47,483 bases of DNA from Ferrovibrio sp. (GCF_019636075.1 NZ_JAHBYG010000034.1:1-47483); one strand, 5' to 3'; positions 8,505-18,582 are shown, numbered from the stretch's first letter. Made by a program: numbers and translations. Notes: generated by a model not told the origin, from the sequence alone.

Positions 8505-9921
8505 TCCGGCGCAGCTGCGCCGGCAGATCGGCCAATACAGAGGCCCAATCGCCTGGCTGGGGCTGACGCAGCAGGCGCAGGCGCGGATACCAGCGCGGCG
8601 TATCGCCCTGCTGAAACCAATACCACAGCAAGCCATCATCGGCGGGCAGCAGCACCAGGCCCGGCGCGCCGATGGCGCCGGCCACATGGGCCGCGGTGTT
8701 GGATATCGTCACCACCGCATCCAGCGCCGCCATTTGCGCTGCCACCGGATCGGTTTCGCCCAGCGGATCGATGGTCGGATCGCGGTAAAGCGTCAGGCCG
8801 TGATCGCGCAGCAGGGCCGCGCGTTCGGCGCCGGTATCGCCATATTGCAGGTCGATGAGGATGCGGTCGGGCGTTGCGGCCGCACGCGCCAGGGCCGCCA
8901 GATCCACGGCTTTTTTGTGCTTCGGCGCAGCCTGCGCGCTGCGCCATGACAGGCCGATGCGCTGCTTGCCGGGCCAGGCGGCATCGTAGCGCGCGCGGAT
9001 GGCGGCAACAGCAGTGGGATCGGGCCGCAGATAGGCATGCGGCACACCGAAGGCGGCAAGATCGGGGCGCAGCCGCGCCACCAGATCGGCCAGCGGCATC
9101 TGGTGGCTGCATTCGCCCTGGATCGCGGCTGGCTGCAGGCCTTCCAGCGCCACGATATCCAATGCCGGAAAGCTGCGCCTGAAAAGCGACAGATTGCGGC
9201 GATAGCAGCCCAGCTTGATGCGCCAGCCGGCTTTGATGGCATCGTCCAGCACCGAGGCGAACAGGATTTCATCGCCGATGCCCTGCTCCGGCCAGACCCA
9301 GATTTTTCCAGCGGCGCCCGCAATATCCTGCGCCATCGGCAGGCCGAAATCATGCCGGACCAGGGTGAGCATGCTGGGTGGCGCCCGGAAGCGCTGGGCA
9401 TAAAGCCGCCAGCCGCGGGGCAGATCGCCATCGGTGAGCGCCATCAGGGCGAGCAGAATGGCTGGTTCGGCCAGGTTGCCGGCCGGATTCTGCCCGGCGC
9501 GGGCCAGCAAATCCTCCAGGCAGGCGCTGGCTTCCCGGCGGCGCCCGAGTCCCATCAGCAGGCGGCCCTGCTCGATTGCGGCGTCATGGCCGATCCGGCC
9601 ACCCGCCATACTTGCATTGCCGAGCAATTCCAACGCCGCATCCCATCGTCCCGACTCGCGCGCCAGCAGCCCGGCATCCAGCCACAGGCCGGGCAGGGCG
9701 GGGGCATCGGCGGTGGTCAGGGCAAGTGCTGTCTGCAGGCTGGCCCAGGCCGAATCGAGGTTGCCGGCATGGCGCTGGCAGATCCCCAGAAAATGCTGGG
9801 ATCGGGGGTCTTTGGGTTTGATTTTTATAAGCAGATTCAATGATTTGATTGCGGATGGCCAATCTGCCCGCGCCTGTGCCCGCTGGGCGTCTTTCCATAG
9901 TTTGTCAGGATTGAGGGCCAT
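8494..9921 (-). CDS. TPR-repeat protein with GT9-like glycosyltransferase domain
   Basis: The 475-aa protein begins with a TPR superhelix (about 1-175, e.g. ADWPSAIKSLNLLIKIKPKDP and the repeat around LGICQRHAGNLDSAWASL). It ends with a GT-B type domain related to heptosyltransferases (about 185-475). Diagnostic pieces are VWPEQGIGDEILFASVLDD and the nucleotide-sugar site VVTISNTAAHVAGAIGAPGLVLLP. Such TPR-glycosyltransferases modify surface glycans or proteins in many alphaproteobacteria. No signal peptide is visible, so it should act in the cytoplasm. The 3' end overlaps that of the TPR methyltransferase by 11 bases. Confidence 0.85.
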   Translation of the reverse strand: MALNPDKLWKDAQRAQARADWPSAIKSLNLLIKIKPKDPRSQHFLGICQRHAGNLDSAWASLQTALALTTADAPALPGLWLDAGLLARESGRWDAALELLGNASMAGGRIGHDAAIEQGRLLMGLGRRREASACLEDLLARAGQNPAGNLAEPAILLALMALTDGDLPRGWRLYAQRFRAPPSMLTLVRHDFGLPMAQDIAGAAGKIWVWPEQGIGDEILFASVLDDAIKAGWRIKLGCYRRNLSLFRRSFPALDIVALEGLQPAAIQGECSHQMPLADLVARLRPDLAAFGVPHAYLRPDPTAVAAIRARYDAAWPGKQRIGLSWRSAQAAPKHKKAVDLAALARAAATPDRILIDLQYGDTGAERAALLRDHGLTLYRDPTIDPLGETDPVAAQMAALDAVVTISNTAAHVAGAIGAPGLVLLPADDGLLWYWFQQGDTPRWYPRLRLLRQPQPGDWASVLADLPAQLRRITA

Positions 9922-10242
9922 GGTCTTTCACTCTGGGCCATAGCGGGCCGGTCTGCCCGGCAAGACTGCCATGCGGCCTCCCCGGCGACCATCCCTGGGC
10001 CGTCATCATAAAGGAAAAATTCTTTAATCAATCCGTGCGTTGAGGGCGCGAATCGATTCGTGGCGGCAATCTGTGGCTTGCCTGCAACACCGCCCGGAAA
10101 AGCACGGCCGAGAATACGGCTTTGGTTGACACCCGCACCCTTGGAATGGCTTCATGCCCGCGATCAGTTGGCCCACCCAGGGTCGATTGGCCATTTGTGG
10201 GAAACTGAACACCATTAACCCGGTGGGAGAGGAATTAACCAA
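9922..10242. other. 321-bp intergenic region upstream of the porin
   Basis: No gene is visible in this gap between two divergent genes. It must hold the promoters of both. The porin side has a perfect -35 hexamer TTGACA at 10126-10131, a weak -10 region near 10150-10155 (CTTCAT) and a purine-rich ribosome site GGAGAGGAA shortly before the ATG. About 90 bases of untranslated leader would result. I see no riboswitch-like fold or strong inverted repeat. Confidence 0.6.
10126..10155 (+). promoter_or_regulatory. Candidate porin promoter
   Basis: TTGACA at 10126-10131 matches the sigma-70 -35 consensus perfectly. The best -10 at an allowed distance is CTTCAT (18-base spacer), which is weak. Alphaproteobacterial promoters often have poor -10 boxes, and the porin is likely highly expressed, so the site is plausible but unproven. 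Confidence 0.35.
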
Positions 10243-11457
10243 ATGAAGAAGACGCTGCTTCTGCAATCGGCGCTCGTGGCCGCTGCGGGCTTCATGCTCG
10301 CCGATGCCTCGCACGCCCAAGTCAAGGCCTCCGCCCCGGCCATCACCGTCGGCGGCTACTTCACCCAGTTCTACAAGGTCCAGGACCGCGATAAGCAGGC
10401 CCAGGTCGACCAGGTCAGCCAGAGCTTCGCCTCTGACGCCGAAATCTGGTTCAACATGCGTTCGGTGCTGGACAATGGTCTGGTGATCTCCGGCCGCGTT
10501 GAGCTGGAAGCTTCGACCTACACCGACCAGATCGACGAGCGCTACCTCATCCTGAGCCGCTCGGACATCGGCACCGCCGAAATCGGTTCGACCGACCGCG
10601 TTTCCGGCAAGATGCTGTACTTCGCCCCGACTGCTCTGCCGGGCCACAGCACCACCGTGCATTCGGAATACACCGCTGCCGCCGTCACCCCGCTGATGTG
10701 GTATGTGAACGCCAACCACGATGCCGAAGGTATCAACCTGTACACCGCCAACGACCGCTACTTCGGTTCGAAGGCTGGTAAGGGTCTGCAGATCGGCGTG
10801 TCGTATGTTCCGGATGGTTGCGAAGACTTCTCGCAGGCTTCGGGCGCTGCTACCGCTTCCGTCACTGGCGGCACCGGCCGTTCGTGCGGCGGTGGCTTCG
10901 GCAACTCGACCGGCACTCTGACCGGCATCACCGGTTCCAACCAGATCTCGCAGCAGTGGACCATTGGCGCCAACTACGTCGAGACCTTCGGCGATGTGGG
11001 CGTGAACCTGTACGGTTCGTACATGACCGGTCATCAGGAAGGCATCGTGGGTGCCGGCCGTGACCGTTCCGTGAACGGCTGGCAGGCTGGTGCGCAGCTG
11101 GTGTTCGATGTTGGTGGCGGTTCGACCATCACCCTCGGCGGCGGCTACACCAAGGAAGACGTGGAATCGGCCACCATCAAGCAGCGTAAGGGCTACTCGG
11201 TGGGCGTTCGTTACCTGACCGACGGTGCCAAGACCGGCTCGATCGGTGTGGGTGCCGAATGGTACGCACGTGAAGACAAGGCTCCTGTGACCCTTGCCAA
11301 GACCGATTATGACATCATCACCGCGGGCCTGACCTATCAGCTCGGCCCGGGCGTGTTGACCTTCATCGGCGCTGGCCGCGTGGACAACGACCAGCCGGGT
11401 GCTGCCGTTGACACCAAGCAGACCTTCGGCGTGCTGGGTATCGGCGTGACGTTCTAA
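10243..11457 (+). CDS. Outer-membrane porin
   Basis: The 404-aa protein has a Sec signal peptide with probable cleavage after ASHA (residue 25). A series of alternating hydrophobic beta strands follows, and it ends in phenylalanine (GIGVTF), the usual outer-membrane barrel C-terminus. Segments such as ITVGGYFTQFYKV and NGWQAGAQLVFDVGGGSTITLGGGY fit the gram-negative trimeric porin family (Porin_4-like). It should form a diffusion channel for small solutes, with specificity unknown. A Cys pair in CEDFSQ...SCGGG may form a loop disulfide. Codon choice is more C/G-ending and uniform than in neighbouring genes, as expected for high expression. A strong intrinsic terminator follows. Confidence 0.9.
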   Translation: MKKTLLLQSALVAAAGFMLADASHAQVKASAPAITVGGYFTQFYKVQDRDKQAQVDQVSQSFASDAEIWFNMRSVLDNGLVISGRVELEASTYTDQIDERYLILSRSDIGTAEIGSTDRVSGKMLYFAPTALPGHSTTVHSEYTAAAVTPLMWYVNANHDAEGINLYTANDRYFGSKAGKGLQIGVSYVPDGCEDFSQASGAATASVTGGTGRSCGGGFGNSTGTLTGITGSNQISQQWTIGANYVETFGDVGVNLYGSYMTGHQEGIVGAGRDRSVNGWQAGAQLVFDVGGGSTITLGGGYTKEDVESATIKQRKGYSVGVRYLTDGAKTGSIGVGAEWYAREDKAPVTLAKTDYDIITAGLTYQLGPGVLTFIGAGRVDNDQPGAAVDTKQTFGVLGIGVTF

Positions 11458-11481
11458 TCGATCCAACCGGATCGGTTTCGG

Positions 11482-11520
11482 AAAGGGGCAGGGCAACCTG
11501 CCCCTTTTCTTTTTTGTTTC
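11482..11520 (+). terminator. Intrinsic terminator of the porin gene
   Basis: An 11-bp perfect stem AAAGGGGCAGG / CCTGCCCCTTT (11482-11492 and 11497-11507) closes a GCAA tetraloop and runs into a T-rich tail (TTTTCTTTTTTG). It starts 24 bases after the porin stop. The reverse strand also has a U-containing tail, so it may serve the convergent ubiB transcript too. Confidence 0.93.
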
Positions 11521-11571
11521 ATTTTTGTCGGGTTTTATTGCCAAGCTTTCGCGATGGGCTGTTCAGCCCCA

Positions 11572-11667
11572 GAAATTCACCGCGAGAGAAACTCACCGCG
11601 AGAGAAACTCACCGCGAGAGAAATTCACCGGGATATAAATTCACCGGGATATAAATTCGCCGGAAAA
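11572..11667. repeat. Six tandem copies of a 16-bp unit
   Basis: The unit GAAAYTCACCGCGAGA repeats at 11572, 11588, 11604, 11620, 11636 and 11652. Copies two and three are identical. Copies four and five change to CACCGGGATA, and copy six is the most diverged. The array lies in the gap between the porin terminator and the ubiB stop codon, which is 5 bases beyond its right end. The period is not a multiple of three and no gene crosses it. It looks like a minisatellite grown by replication slippage. Confidence 0.93.
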
Positions 11668-11671
11668 GAAA

Positions 11672-13198
11672 TCAGTCGAGCAAAAGGCCCAGGGCCAAGA
11701 GGGCCGCGATCAGGCCGAGCAGCCAATGGGTCAGGTTCTGACGGCCTTTGGGAGGGCTGCTCACAATCGGCGCCGGCGCCGGCGGTTGCGCCAGCCGGTC
11801 TTCCAAACCCTGCAACAACGTTGGAATCCGCCGCAGCATGGCCAGGGCTTCATTGGCTGCTTCGCGTATATGCGCTTCGGGGCCGAGATTTTCCCGCGCC
11901 CAGCCTTCCACCTCCGGCCGGGCGGCATCCCAGAAATTCACCTGCGGGTCCAGGCTGCGTGCCACGCCTTCCACTGTCACCATGGTTTTCTGCAGCAACA
12001 GCAGATGCGGCTGGGTGGGCATGCCGAAGGTTTCGGTGATCTGGAACAACTGTGCCAGCAGGCGACCGATGGAAATTTCCGCCACCGGTTTGTCGCGGAT
12101 CGGCTCGCCGATGGAACGGCAGGCCTGGGCAAACAGCTCCGGGTCGCGGTCTGCCGGCACATAACCGGCTTCGAAATGCACACGCGCCGCCTTGCGCCAA
12201 TCGCCGGAAAGAAACGCACCCAGCATCTCGGCCATGAAGCGCCTGTCCTTCAGCGACAACCGCCCCATGATGCCGAAATCCACCAGGCCCAGCCGACCAT
12301 CCTGCAGCACGAACAGATTGCCGTGATGCATGTCGGCATGGAAATACCCATCGCGCAAAGCCTGGCGCAGAAACACATGGATCACCCGCTGCGCCAGGGC
12401 CGGCAGGTCATGGCCCGCCGCCAGCAAGGCTGCACGATCCTCGATGCGGATGCCGTCGATGCGCTGCAGGCTCAGCACCCGCCTGGCCGTGCGGTTCCAA
12501 TCCACTTTCGGCACCAGCAAATCTGGGTCGTTCAGGAAATTCTCGGCCAATTCCGAGGCCGCTGCCGCTTCCAGCCGCAGATCGAGTTCGATGGCCACCT
12601 GATCGGCCACCAGGCGCGCCACATCGCCGGGGCGCAGCCGCGCCATGCCGGGCAGATAGGTTTCAGCCAGATCGGCGGCCCAGGCAAACAGCGCCAGGTC
12701 GCGCGCGAAAGCGTCTTCCACGCCGGGCCGCAGCAATTTCACCGCCAGCGGATCGCCTGCCGGGGTTTCCGCGAAATGCACCTGCGCCACGCTGGCCGCC
12801 GCCACCGCTTCGGGCTCGAAGCCGACATAAAGATGTTCGACATCGCTGCCGAGTTCGGCTTCCAGCAAGGCCTTGGCATCGCTCCAGGCAAAGGGCGGCA
12901 AACGGTCGCGCAACTGGCCCAGATCATTCGCCAGGTCTTCGCCCACTAGATCGGGCCGCACGCTCAACACCTGGCCCAGCTTGATGAAGGCGGGGCCCAG
13001 TTCGGCCAGCGCGGCGGCCAGCTTTTCGCCGCGCCGCAAGCCGGGCTGCCGGCGGCCGAACAGCAGATTGAAGGCGGCAAGGCCGAAGCTGGCGCCGACC
13101 GGCAGATTCAGGCGCGGATCGGGCTGCAATGCATCATGGCGGGCCAGGATGCGCAGGATGGCAAAGCCCCGCGCCAGATGGCGGAATGTTGCGGCCAT
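11672..13198 (-). CDS. ubiB: Ubiquinone biosynthesis atypical kinase/ATPase UbiB
   Basis: The 508-aa member of the ABC1/ADCK/UbiB family carries the KxGQ-type motif [15 protein letters not shown] (about 70-85), the Ala-rich nucleotide loop region [14 protein letters not shown], the catalytic-type segment [12 protein letters not shown] and the metal-binding DFGIMG. The C-terminus has a hydrophobic helix (about 485-508), expected to anchor it in the inner membrane. UbiB is needed for ubiquinone synthesis, probably by helping hydrophobic intermediates reach the Ubi enzymes. Its ATG overlaps the ubiE stop by one base (TGATG), so the two are coupled. Confidence 0.95.
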   Translation of the reverse strand: MAATFRHLARGFAILRILARHDALQPDPRLNLPVGASFGLAAFNLLFGRRQPGLRRGEKLAAALAELGPAFIKLGQVLSVRPDLVGEDLANDLGQLRDRLPPFAWSDAKALLEAELGSDVEHLYVGFEPEAVAAASVAQVHFAETPAGDPLAVKLLRPGVEDAFARDLALFAWAADLAETYLPGMARLRPGDVARLVADQVAIELDLRLEAAAASELAENFLNDPDLLVPKVDWNRTARRVLSLQRIDGIRIEDRAALLAAGHDLPALAQRVIHVFLRQALRDGYFHADMHHGNLFVLQDGRLGLVDFGIMGRLSLKDRRFMAEMLGAFLSGDWRKAARVHFEAGYVPADRDPELFAQACRSIGEPIRDKPVAEISIGRLLAQLFQITETFGMPTQPHLLLLQKTMVTVEGVARSLDPQVNFWDAARPEVEGWARENLGPEAHIREAANEALAMLRRIPTLLQGLEDRLAQPPAPAPIVSSPPKGRQNLTHWLLGLIAALLALGLLLD

Positions 13199-13962
13199 CA
13201 GATGCGCCAGCCGCTATGCATGGCGGCGATGCCACCGGAAAGATTGCGATAGCTGACGCGACCGAAGCCGGCGGCTTCGATCATCGCCTTGAAGCTGTCC
13301 TGATCGGGAAAGCGGCGGATGCTTTCCACCAGATAGCGATAGGATTCCGCATCCTTGGCCACCCAGTCGCCCAGTTTGGGCAAAAGCTGGAAGGAATAGA
13401 TGTCGTAAAGCCTGGCCAATGCCGGATCGGTGACATGGGAAAATTCCAGGCAGAGAAAACGTCCGCCCGGCTTCAGCACGCGGAAGGCCTCGGCCAGCGC
13501 GCGCTCGATATGGGTGACATTGCGGATGCCGAAAGCGATGGTATAGGCATCCACGCTGCGGTCAGGCAGGCAGAGCTGCTCGGCATCCATGCAGGCCCAG
13601 TCCAGACGCGCCATATTGGCTTGAGCCATCCGCGCCTGGTCGATGGCACGGCTGCGGCCCTGGCCCAGCATGGCGGCGTTGATATCCGCCACCAGGATGT
13701 GCGCTTGCGGCGCGCGGTCTTGGATGCGGAAGGCGATGTCGCCGGTGCCGCCGGCCATATCCAGCACGCGGATGGCGCCGCGCGGGGCCAGCCAATCCAC
13801 CATGGCATTCTTCCACAGGCGGTGCACGCCGGCCGACATGAGGTCGTTCATCAGGTCGTAGCGCGGTGCCACGCTTTCGAACACGCCGCGCACCAGCTTG
13901 GCCTTCTCGGCCTCGGGCACGGTAGTGAATCCGAAATGGGTGCTGTCGCTGGGCTGTTCCAT
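13198..13962 (-). CDS. ubiE: Ubiquinone/menaquinone C-methyltransferase UbiE
   Basis: The 254-aa SAM-dependent enzyme carries out the C-methylation of the benzoquinol ring in ubiquinone synthesis. The family signature [17 protein letters not shown] spans 35-51. SAM motif I is [11 protein letters not shown] (66-76). The second signature lies around the [16 protein letters not shown] segment. The start at 13962 is fixed by homology of the N-terminus ([19 protein letters not shown]). The frame stays open far upstream through mutM, but that part is antisense. It is divergent from mutM with 48 bases between the start codons. Confidence 0.96.
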   Translation of the reverse strand: MEQPSDSTHFGFTTVPEAEKAKLVRGVFESVAPRYDLMNDLMSAGVHRLWKNAMVDWLAPRGAIRVLDMAGGTGDIAFRIQDRAPQAHILVADINAAMLGQGRSRAIDQARMAQANMARLDWACMDAEQLCLPDRSVDAYTIAFGIRNVTHIERALAEAFRVLKPGGRFLCLEFSHVTDPALARLYDIYSFQLLPKLGDWVAKDAESYRYLVESIRRFPDQDSFKAMIEAAGFGRVSYRNLSGGIAAMHSGWRI

Positions 13963-14010
13963 GGCGGCCCGACGATAGCCGAAACCGCCGCGCCGGGGTA
14001 TAGACGGGAC

Positions 14011-14850
14011 ATGCCCGAATTGCCCGAAGTGGAAACCACCCGGCGCGGCCTGGCGCTGAAAATGGAAGGCCGCAGGATCGCCCGCATCGAAGCGCGGCGG
14101 CCCGATCTGCGCTGGCCGCTGCCGCGCGATTTCGCCGCCCGCATTCAGGGCAAACGGGTGCTGGGCCTGGAAAGACGGGCGAAATACATCCTGGTGCGGC
14201 TGGAAGCCGGGCCGAAGGGCGACCTGGTATGGCTGATCCATCTCGGCATGTCGGGCCGCATGCTGGTAAGGCCGGGCGGCTGGCCCAATGCCATCGACAA
14301 GCATGATCATGTGATTTTCACCACCGACGAGGGCTGGTCCGTCACCTTCAACGATGCCCGCCGCTTCGGTGCCATGGACCTGATCGAGCCGCATGAATTG
14401 CCGGGCCACAAATTGCTGGCCGAACTGGGCCCCGAGCCGCTGGACGATGCTTTCACGCCGGCGGCTCTGGCGGCGGCGCTGAAAGGTCGGCGCACCCCCA
14501 TGAAGGCCGCCCTGCTGGACCAGCATGTGGTGGCCGGGCTGGGCAATATCTATGTGTCGGAAGCGCTGTTCCGGGCCGGCATCCACCCCGAGCGGCTGGC
14601 CGGCAGTGTATCGCCCAAGCGGTTGGAGCGCCTGGTGCCGGAGATCAAGCAGGTGCTGCAGGAGGCGATTGCCGCCGGTGGCTCCAGTCTGCGCGATTAT
14701 GTGCAAACCAGCGGAGAACTGGGATATTTCAAGCATGCCTTCCGGGTTTACGACCGCGAAGGCCAGCCCTGCCCGGCCTGCAAACGGGCGGTGCGCCGCA
14801 TCGTGCAATCGGGCCGTTCCACTTTCTTCTGTGCTGCCTGCCAGCGCTGA
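14011..14850 (+). CDS. mutM: Formamidopyrimidine-DNA glycosylase
   Basis: The 279-aa base-excision repair enzyme removes 8-oxoguanine and formamidopyrimidines and cuts the abasic site. The N-terminus [10 protein letters not shown] supplies the catalytic Pro2 (nucleophile after Met removal) and Glu3. Lys58 matches the conserved catalytic lysine. The H2TH region ([17 protein letters not shown]) is intact. The C-terminal zinc finger is CPAC-x16-CAAC. ATG 14011 is the only start compatible with the mature N-terminal proline. The ubiE-mutM divergent arrangement is common in alphaproteobacteria. Confidence 0.97.
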   Translation: MPELPEVETTRRGLALKMEGRRIARIEARRPDLRWPLPRDFAARIQGKRVLGLERRAKYILVRLEAGPKGDLVWLIHLGMSGRMLVRPGGWPNAIDKHDHVIFTTDEGWSVTFNDARRFGAMDLIEPHELPGHKLLAELGPEPLDDAFTPAALAAALKGRRTPMKAALLDQHVVAGLGNIYVSEALFRAGIHPERLAGSVSPKRLERLVPEIKQVLQEAIAAGGSSLRDYVQTSGELGYFKHAFRVYDREGQPCPACKRAVRRIVQSGRSTFFCAACQR

Positions 14851-14908
14851 ACCCCAGGTTGCCTTCCGGCTCTTTCCAATCCGGCGCCAAACTGGCATGG
14901 TCCCGCCG

Positions 14909-15286
14909 ATGTCGCTGCCCGGCCATAAGCTTCTGCTGGCTATTGTGGTTGCGGCCGGGCTGGGCCTGGTCGGACAGGCTTCCGCTTATGCTGCGGATGG
15001 CTTTCTTTCAGTGGCCGATGACGTGCCGCTGATGCCGGGGCTGAGCGAGAATCCCGACGAGGCCACGGTTTTCGACAAGCCTGGTGGCCGCATCGTGCAG
15101 GCGGTGGCCAGCGGCCGGCTGGACCGGCAGGCTTTGCTGGCGTTTTATGGCCAGACCCTGCCGCAGCTGGGCTGGCAGCCAGCGTCCGCCAGCCGTTTCA
15201 CACGCGAGGCCGAGGCCTTGACCCTGACGGTGGAAAGCCGTGGCGGCCTGCTGACGGTGCGGTTCGAGATCGCGCCGATAAAGTAA
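14909..15286 (+). CDS. Small exported protein of unknown function
   Basis: The 125-aa protein has a signal peptide (hydrophobic [15 protein letters not shown], likely cleavage near ASAYAA). The compact domain contains [19 protein letters not shown], then [16 protein letters not shown] and a C-terminal beta-rich segment ([18 protein letters not shown], in pieces). I do not recognise a named family. Similar small periplasmic proteins next to an enoyl-CoA hydratase gene are, from memory, common in this group. An alternative ATG four codons upstream (14897) cannot be excluded because neither start has a clear ribosome site. It lies 19 bases before the hydratase gene. Confidence 0.75.
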   Translation: MSLPGHKLLLAIVVAAGLGLVGQASAYAADGFLSVADDVPLMPGLSENPDEATVFDKPGGRIVQAVASGRLDRQALLAFYGQTLPQLGWQPASASRFTREAEALTLTVESRGGLLTVRFEIAPIK

Positions 15287-15305
15287 GCATAACGAGGAAA
15301 CTGCG

Positions 15306-16082
15306 ATGGCATACGAAACGATCCTGGTGGAAATGCGCGGCCCGGTGGCCCTGGTCACCCTCAATCGTCCGCAGGCGCTGAATGCCCTGAATGGCCAGTT
15401 GATGAGCGAACTGACCGAGGCGCTGGATGCCATCGAGGCCGATGATACCATCGGCTGCATTGTCATCACCGGTTCGGAGAAGGCCTTTGCCGCCGGCGCC
15501 GATATCAAGGAAATGCAGCCGAAATCCTACATGGATGTGTTCAAGGAGGATTTCGTCACCGCAAAGTGGGAGCGCGTTACGCGCTGTCGCAAGCCGGTGA
15601 TCGCCGCGGTGGCTGGCTATGCGCTGGGCGGCGGCTGCGAATTGGCGATGATGTGCGATTTCATCCTGGCGGCCGACACCGCCAAATTCGGCCAGCCGGA
15701 AATCAATCTCGGCACCATTCCCGGCGCCGGCGGCACCCAGCGGCTCACCCGTTTCGTCGGCAAGTCGAAGGCGATGGAAATGTGCCTCACCGGCCGCATG
15801 ATCGATGCTGCGGAGGCCGAACGCTGCGGCCTGGTCAGCCGCGTGGTGCCGAAGGATCAGTTGATCGAGGAAGCTGTGAAAGTGGCGGATCGCATCTGCG
15901 AATTGTCGCGCCCGGCGGTGATGATCGCCAAGGAAGCGGTGAACCGCGCGTATGAAACCACGCTGGCCGAAGGCATTCGCTTCGAACGCCGCATGTTCCA
16001 TTCCACCTTTGCGATGGACGATCAGAAGGAAGGCATGGCCGCCTTCGCCGCCAAGCGCAAAGCCAACTTCACCAACCAGTAA
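15306..16082 (+). CDS. Enoyl-CoA hydratase
   Basis: The 258-aa crotonase-fold enzyme hydrates trans-2-enoyl-CoA in fatty-acid beta-oxidation. The oxyanion-hole element is [11 protein letters not shown] (about 60-70). The two catalytic glutamates are Glu112 ([11 protein letters not shown]) and Glu132 ([13 protein letters not shown]), with the same 20-residue spacing as the mitochondrial enzyme. GAGGTQRL is also present, so activity should be intact. AACGAGGAA upstream of the ATG is a good ribosome site. The gene may share a promoter with the exported protein before it and hisZ after it (5-base gap). Confidence 0.94.
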   Translation: MAYETILVEMRGPVALVTLNRPQALNALNGQLMSELTEALDAIEADDTIGCIVITGSEKAFAAGADIKEMQPKSYMDVFKEDFVTAKWERVTRCRKPVIAAVAGYALGGGCELAMMCDFILAADTAKFGQPEINLGTIPGAGGTQRLTRFVGKSKAMEMCLTGRMIDAAEAERCGLVSRVVPKDQLIEEAVKVADRICELSRPAVMIAKEAVNRAYETTLAEGIRFERRMFHSTFAMDDQKEGMAAFAAKRKANFTNQ

Positions 16083-16087
16083 CCGCC

Positions 16088-17260
16088 ATGGCAAACAAAG
16101 CGCGGGCAAAAACGGCGGAGCAGGCCGAGGCGGAAGCGGTCAGCGCATTGCTGCCGGCTGGCTTGCGCGATGTGCTGCCGCCGCGCGCCGAATGGGAAGC
16201 CCAGGCCAGCGAAACCCTGCTGGCCGCCTTCACGCGCCAGGGCTATGCCCGGGTGAAGCCGCCGCTGATCGAATTCGAGGAAACCTTGCTGGCCGGTTCG
16301 GGCCAGGATCTGGCCGGCCAGATGTTTCGCGTGATGGATCCGGTGTCGCAACGCATGATGGGCCTGCGCACCGATATCACTTTGCAGGTGGCGCGCATCG
16401 CGGCCTCGCGGTTGAAGCCGGCCAAGCGCCCGCTGCGGCTATGCTATGCCGGCCAGGTGCTGCGCGTGCGCGGCACCCAATTGCGGCCCGAGCGGCAATT
16501 CGCCCAGGCCGGCGTGGAATTGATCGGCTCCGGCGCGCTGGCCGCCGATCTGGAAGTGGCTTTGCTGGCGGCTGGCGCCGTGGCCAGCCTTGGCGTGCCG
16601 CATCTCTCGCTGGATATCACCCAGCCGCTGCTGGCGCCTGCCATCATGGCGGCGCATGGGCTGGAGCCGCGCCAGGCCAAGGCGGCGCGCCGTGCGCTGG
16701 ATCGCAAGGATGCCGCCGAACTCAAGGCAACCGCCGGTCCGGCGACGGAACAATTGCTCAAGCTGCTGCAACTGGCCGGCCCGGCGCGTGCCGCGCTGGA
16801 TGGCCTGAAGGCGCTGAAGCTGTCTGCTGAAGCCGCCGCCATCGTGGCCGATCTCGATAGGTTGGTGGCGGGTGTGGCGCAGGCCGCGCCCGATCTGCTG
16901 GTGACGCTCGATCCCGGCGAATTCCGCGGCTTCGAATATCACAGCGGCATCAGCTTCACGCTGTTTGCCCGCAATGTGCGCGGCGAACTGGGCCGGGGCG
17001 GGCGCTATGTCACGCCGGCGGGCGAAACCGCCACCGGTTTCACGTTGTATCTCGATAGCGTGATGCGTGGCCTGCCGGCCCAGCCGGCGCCGCAACTGCT
17101 ATATCTGCCATTCGGCACGCCGCATGATCAGGCGGCGGATTTGCGCAGCCAGGGCCATGCCACCTGGGCGGCTTTGGAGGATGAAGGCGATGCGGCCAAG
17201 GCGGCGAAGGCCGCCGGCTGCTCTGCCTGGTGGGATGGCCGGGCGATTCGCCCGGTCTGA
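16088..17260 (+). CDS. hisZ: ATP phosphoribosyltransferase regulatory subunit HisZ
   Basis: The 390-aa protein is a HisRS-like fold without tRNA charging. It partners the short-form HisG in the first step of histidine synthesis. The start LLPAGLRDVLPPRAEWEA matches the class II synthetase core (motif 1 region). Motif 2 reads FRVMDPVSQRMMGLRTDITLQ, in pieces, and the C-terminal part ends with a short domain instead of the anticodon-binding domain. The segment GFEYHSGISFTLFA corresponds to the HisA-like motif. It precedes purA by 20 bases, a pairing often found in alphaproteobacteria. HisG is not in this window. Confidence 0.93.
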   Translation: MANKARAKTAEQAEAEAVSALLPAGLRDVLPPRAEWEAQASETLLAAFTRQGYARVKPPLIEFEETLLAGSGQDLAGQMFRVMDPVSQRMMGLRTDITLQVARIAASRLKPAKRPLRLCYAGQVLRVRGTQLRPERQFAQAGVELIGSGALAADLEVALLAAGAVASLGVPHLSLDITQPLLAPAIMAAHGLEPRQAKAARRALDRKDAAELKATAGPATEQLLKLLQLAGPARAALDGLKALKLSAEAAAIVADLDRLVAGVAQAAPDLLVTLDPGEFRGFEYHSGISFTLFARNVRGELGRGGRYVTPAGETATGFTLYLDSVMRGLPAQPAPQLLYLPFGTPHDQAADLRSQGHATWAALEDEGDAAKAAKAAGCSAWWDGRAIRPV

Positions 17261-17280
17261 TGTTTCTTTAGGGGAATGCG

Positions 17281-18573
17281 ATGAGCAACGTCGTGGTGGT
17301 CGGCGCCCAATGGGGCGACGAAGGCAAGGGCAAGATTGTCGATTGGCTTTCCTTGCGGGCCGATGTGGTGGTGCGTTTTCAGGGCGGCCACAATGCCGGC
17401 CATACCCTGGTGATCGGCGAGAATGTCTACAAGCTGTCGCTGCTGCCGTCGGGCATCGTGCGCAAGAACAAGCTGGCCGTGATCGGCAATGGCGTGGTGG
17501 TGGACCCTTGGGCGCTGTTTGCCGAGATCGACAAGCTGCGCGCCCAGGGCGTGACAGTGGATCACGGCAATCTGCGTGTGGCCGACAATGCCGCGCTGAT
17601 CCTGCCGTTGCACCGCGAACTGGATGGTCTGCGCGAGGATTCGTCGGAAGGTGTGAAGATCGGCACCACGCGGCGCGGCATCGGTCCGGCTTATGAAGAC
17701 AAGATCGGCCGCCGCGCCATCCGCGTTTGCGATCTGGCCGACACGGCGTCGCTGGCGCGCAAGGTGGATGGCCTGCTGGCGCACCATAACGCGCTGCGCA
17801 AGGGATTGGGCGCGCCGCTGGTGGATCGTGAAGCGCTGCTGAAGGATCTGGCCGAGATCACGCCGAAAATCCTGCCCTATGCCGCGCCGGTCTGGAAAGA
17901 CCTGGACGAAGCCCGCCGCGCCGGCAAGCGCATCCTGTTCGAGGGCGCGCAGGGTTCGTTGCTCGATGTGGATCACGGCACCTATCCCTATGTCACCTCG
18001 TCCAACACCATGGCGGGTTCGGCGGCGGCCGGTTCGGGCCTCGGGCCGGGCTCGCTGGGCTATATCCTCGGCATCGTGAAGGCTTATACCACGCGCGTGG
18101 GCGAAGGTCCGTTCCCCACCGAACTCACCGACGAGACCGGCCAATGGCTGGGCGAGAAGGGCCATGAATTCGGCGTCGTCACCGGGCGCAAGCGGCGCTG
18201 CGGCTGGTTCGATGCCGTGCTGGTGCGCCAGACCGTGAAGCTCAACGGCATCCATGGCATCGCGCTCACCAAGCTGGATGTGCTGGATGGCCTCAAGGAA
18301 CTGAAAATCTGCGTCGGCTATGAGGTGAACGGCAAGCTGCTGGATTACTTCCCCTCCGGCATGGGCGATCAGGCGGCTGCCAAGCCGGTCTACGAAACCC
18401 TGGAAGGCTGGAGCGAAACCACGCGCGGCGCCCGTTCCTGGGTGGACCTGCCGGCCACGGCGGTGAAGTATGTCCGCCGCATCGAGGAGCTGATCGGCGC
18501 CCCGGTGGCGCTGCTTTCCACTTCGCCGGAGCGCGACGATACCATCCTGATGAAGGATCCCTTCGAGGATTGA
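17281..18573 (+). CDS. purA: Adenylosuccinate synthetase
   Basis: The 430-aa enzyme joins IMP and aspartate using GTP in AMP synthesis. The P-loop [11 protein letters not shown] lies at 8-18, with Asp13 as the probable catalytic base, and [11 protein letters not shown] carries the second catalytic residue (His near 41). [14 protein letters not shown] and the C-terminal [11 protein letters not shown] region are complete, and the length is typical. AGGGGAATGCG precedes the ATG. A 12-bp inverted repeat follows the stop after nine bases and could end transcription, though it lacks a T-run. Confidence 0.97.
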   Translation: MSNVVVVGAQWGDEGKGKIVDWLSLRADVVVRFQGGHNAGHTLVIGENVYKLSLLPSGIVRKNKLAVIGNGVVVDPWALFAEIDKLRAQGVTVDHGNLRVADNAALILPLHRELDGLREDSSEGVKIGTTRRGIGPAYEDKIGRRAIRVCDLADTASLARKVDGLLAHHNALRKGLGAPLVDREALLKDLAEITPKILPYAAPVWKDLDEARRAGKRILFEGAQGSLLDVDHGTYPYVTSSNTMAGSAAAGSGLGPGSLGYILGIVKAYTTRVGEGPFPTELTDETGQWLGEKGHEFGVVTGRKRRCGWFDAVLVRQTVKLNGIHGIALTKLDVLDGLKELKICVGYEVNGKLLDYFPSGMGDQAAAKPVYETLEGWSETTRGARSWVDLPATAVKYVRRIEELIGAPVALLSTSPERDDTILMKDPFED

Positions 18574-18582
18574 ACTGGGCGA

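Noticed and set aside
10024..11544. Open frame of 506 codons antisense to the porin
   Set aside because: Codon bias of the porin keeps the reverse frame open; the product has no family and no ribosome site.
11572..11667. CRISPR or iteron/origin array
   Set aside because: Units are 16 bp without spacers; no replication-initiator gene or DnaA-box cluster is nearby.
13198..14898. Long ubiE frame extending through mutM as a fusion
   Set aside because: UbiE homology begins at 13962; everything upstream is antisense to mutM, whose motifs are intact.
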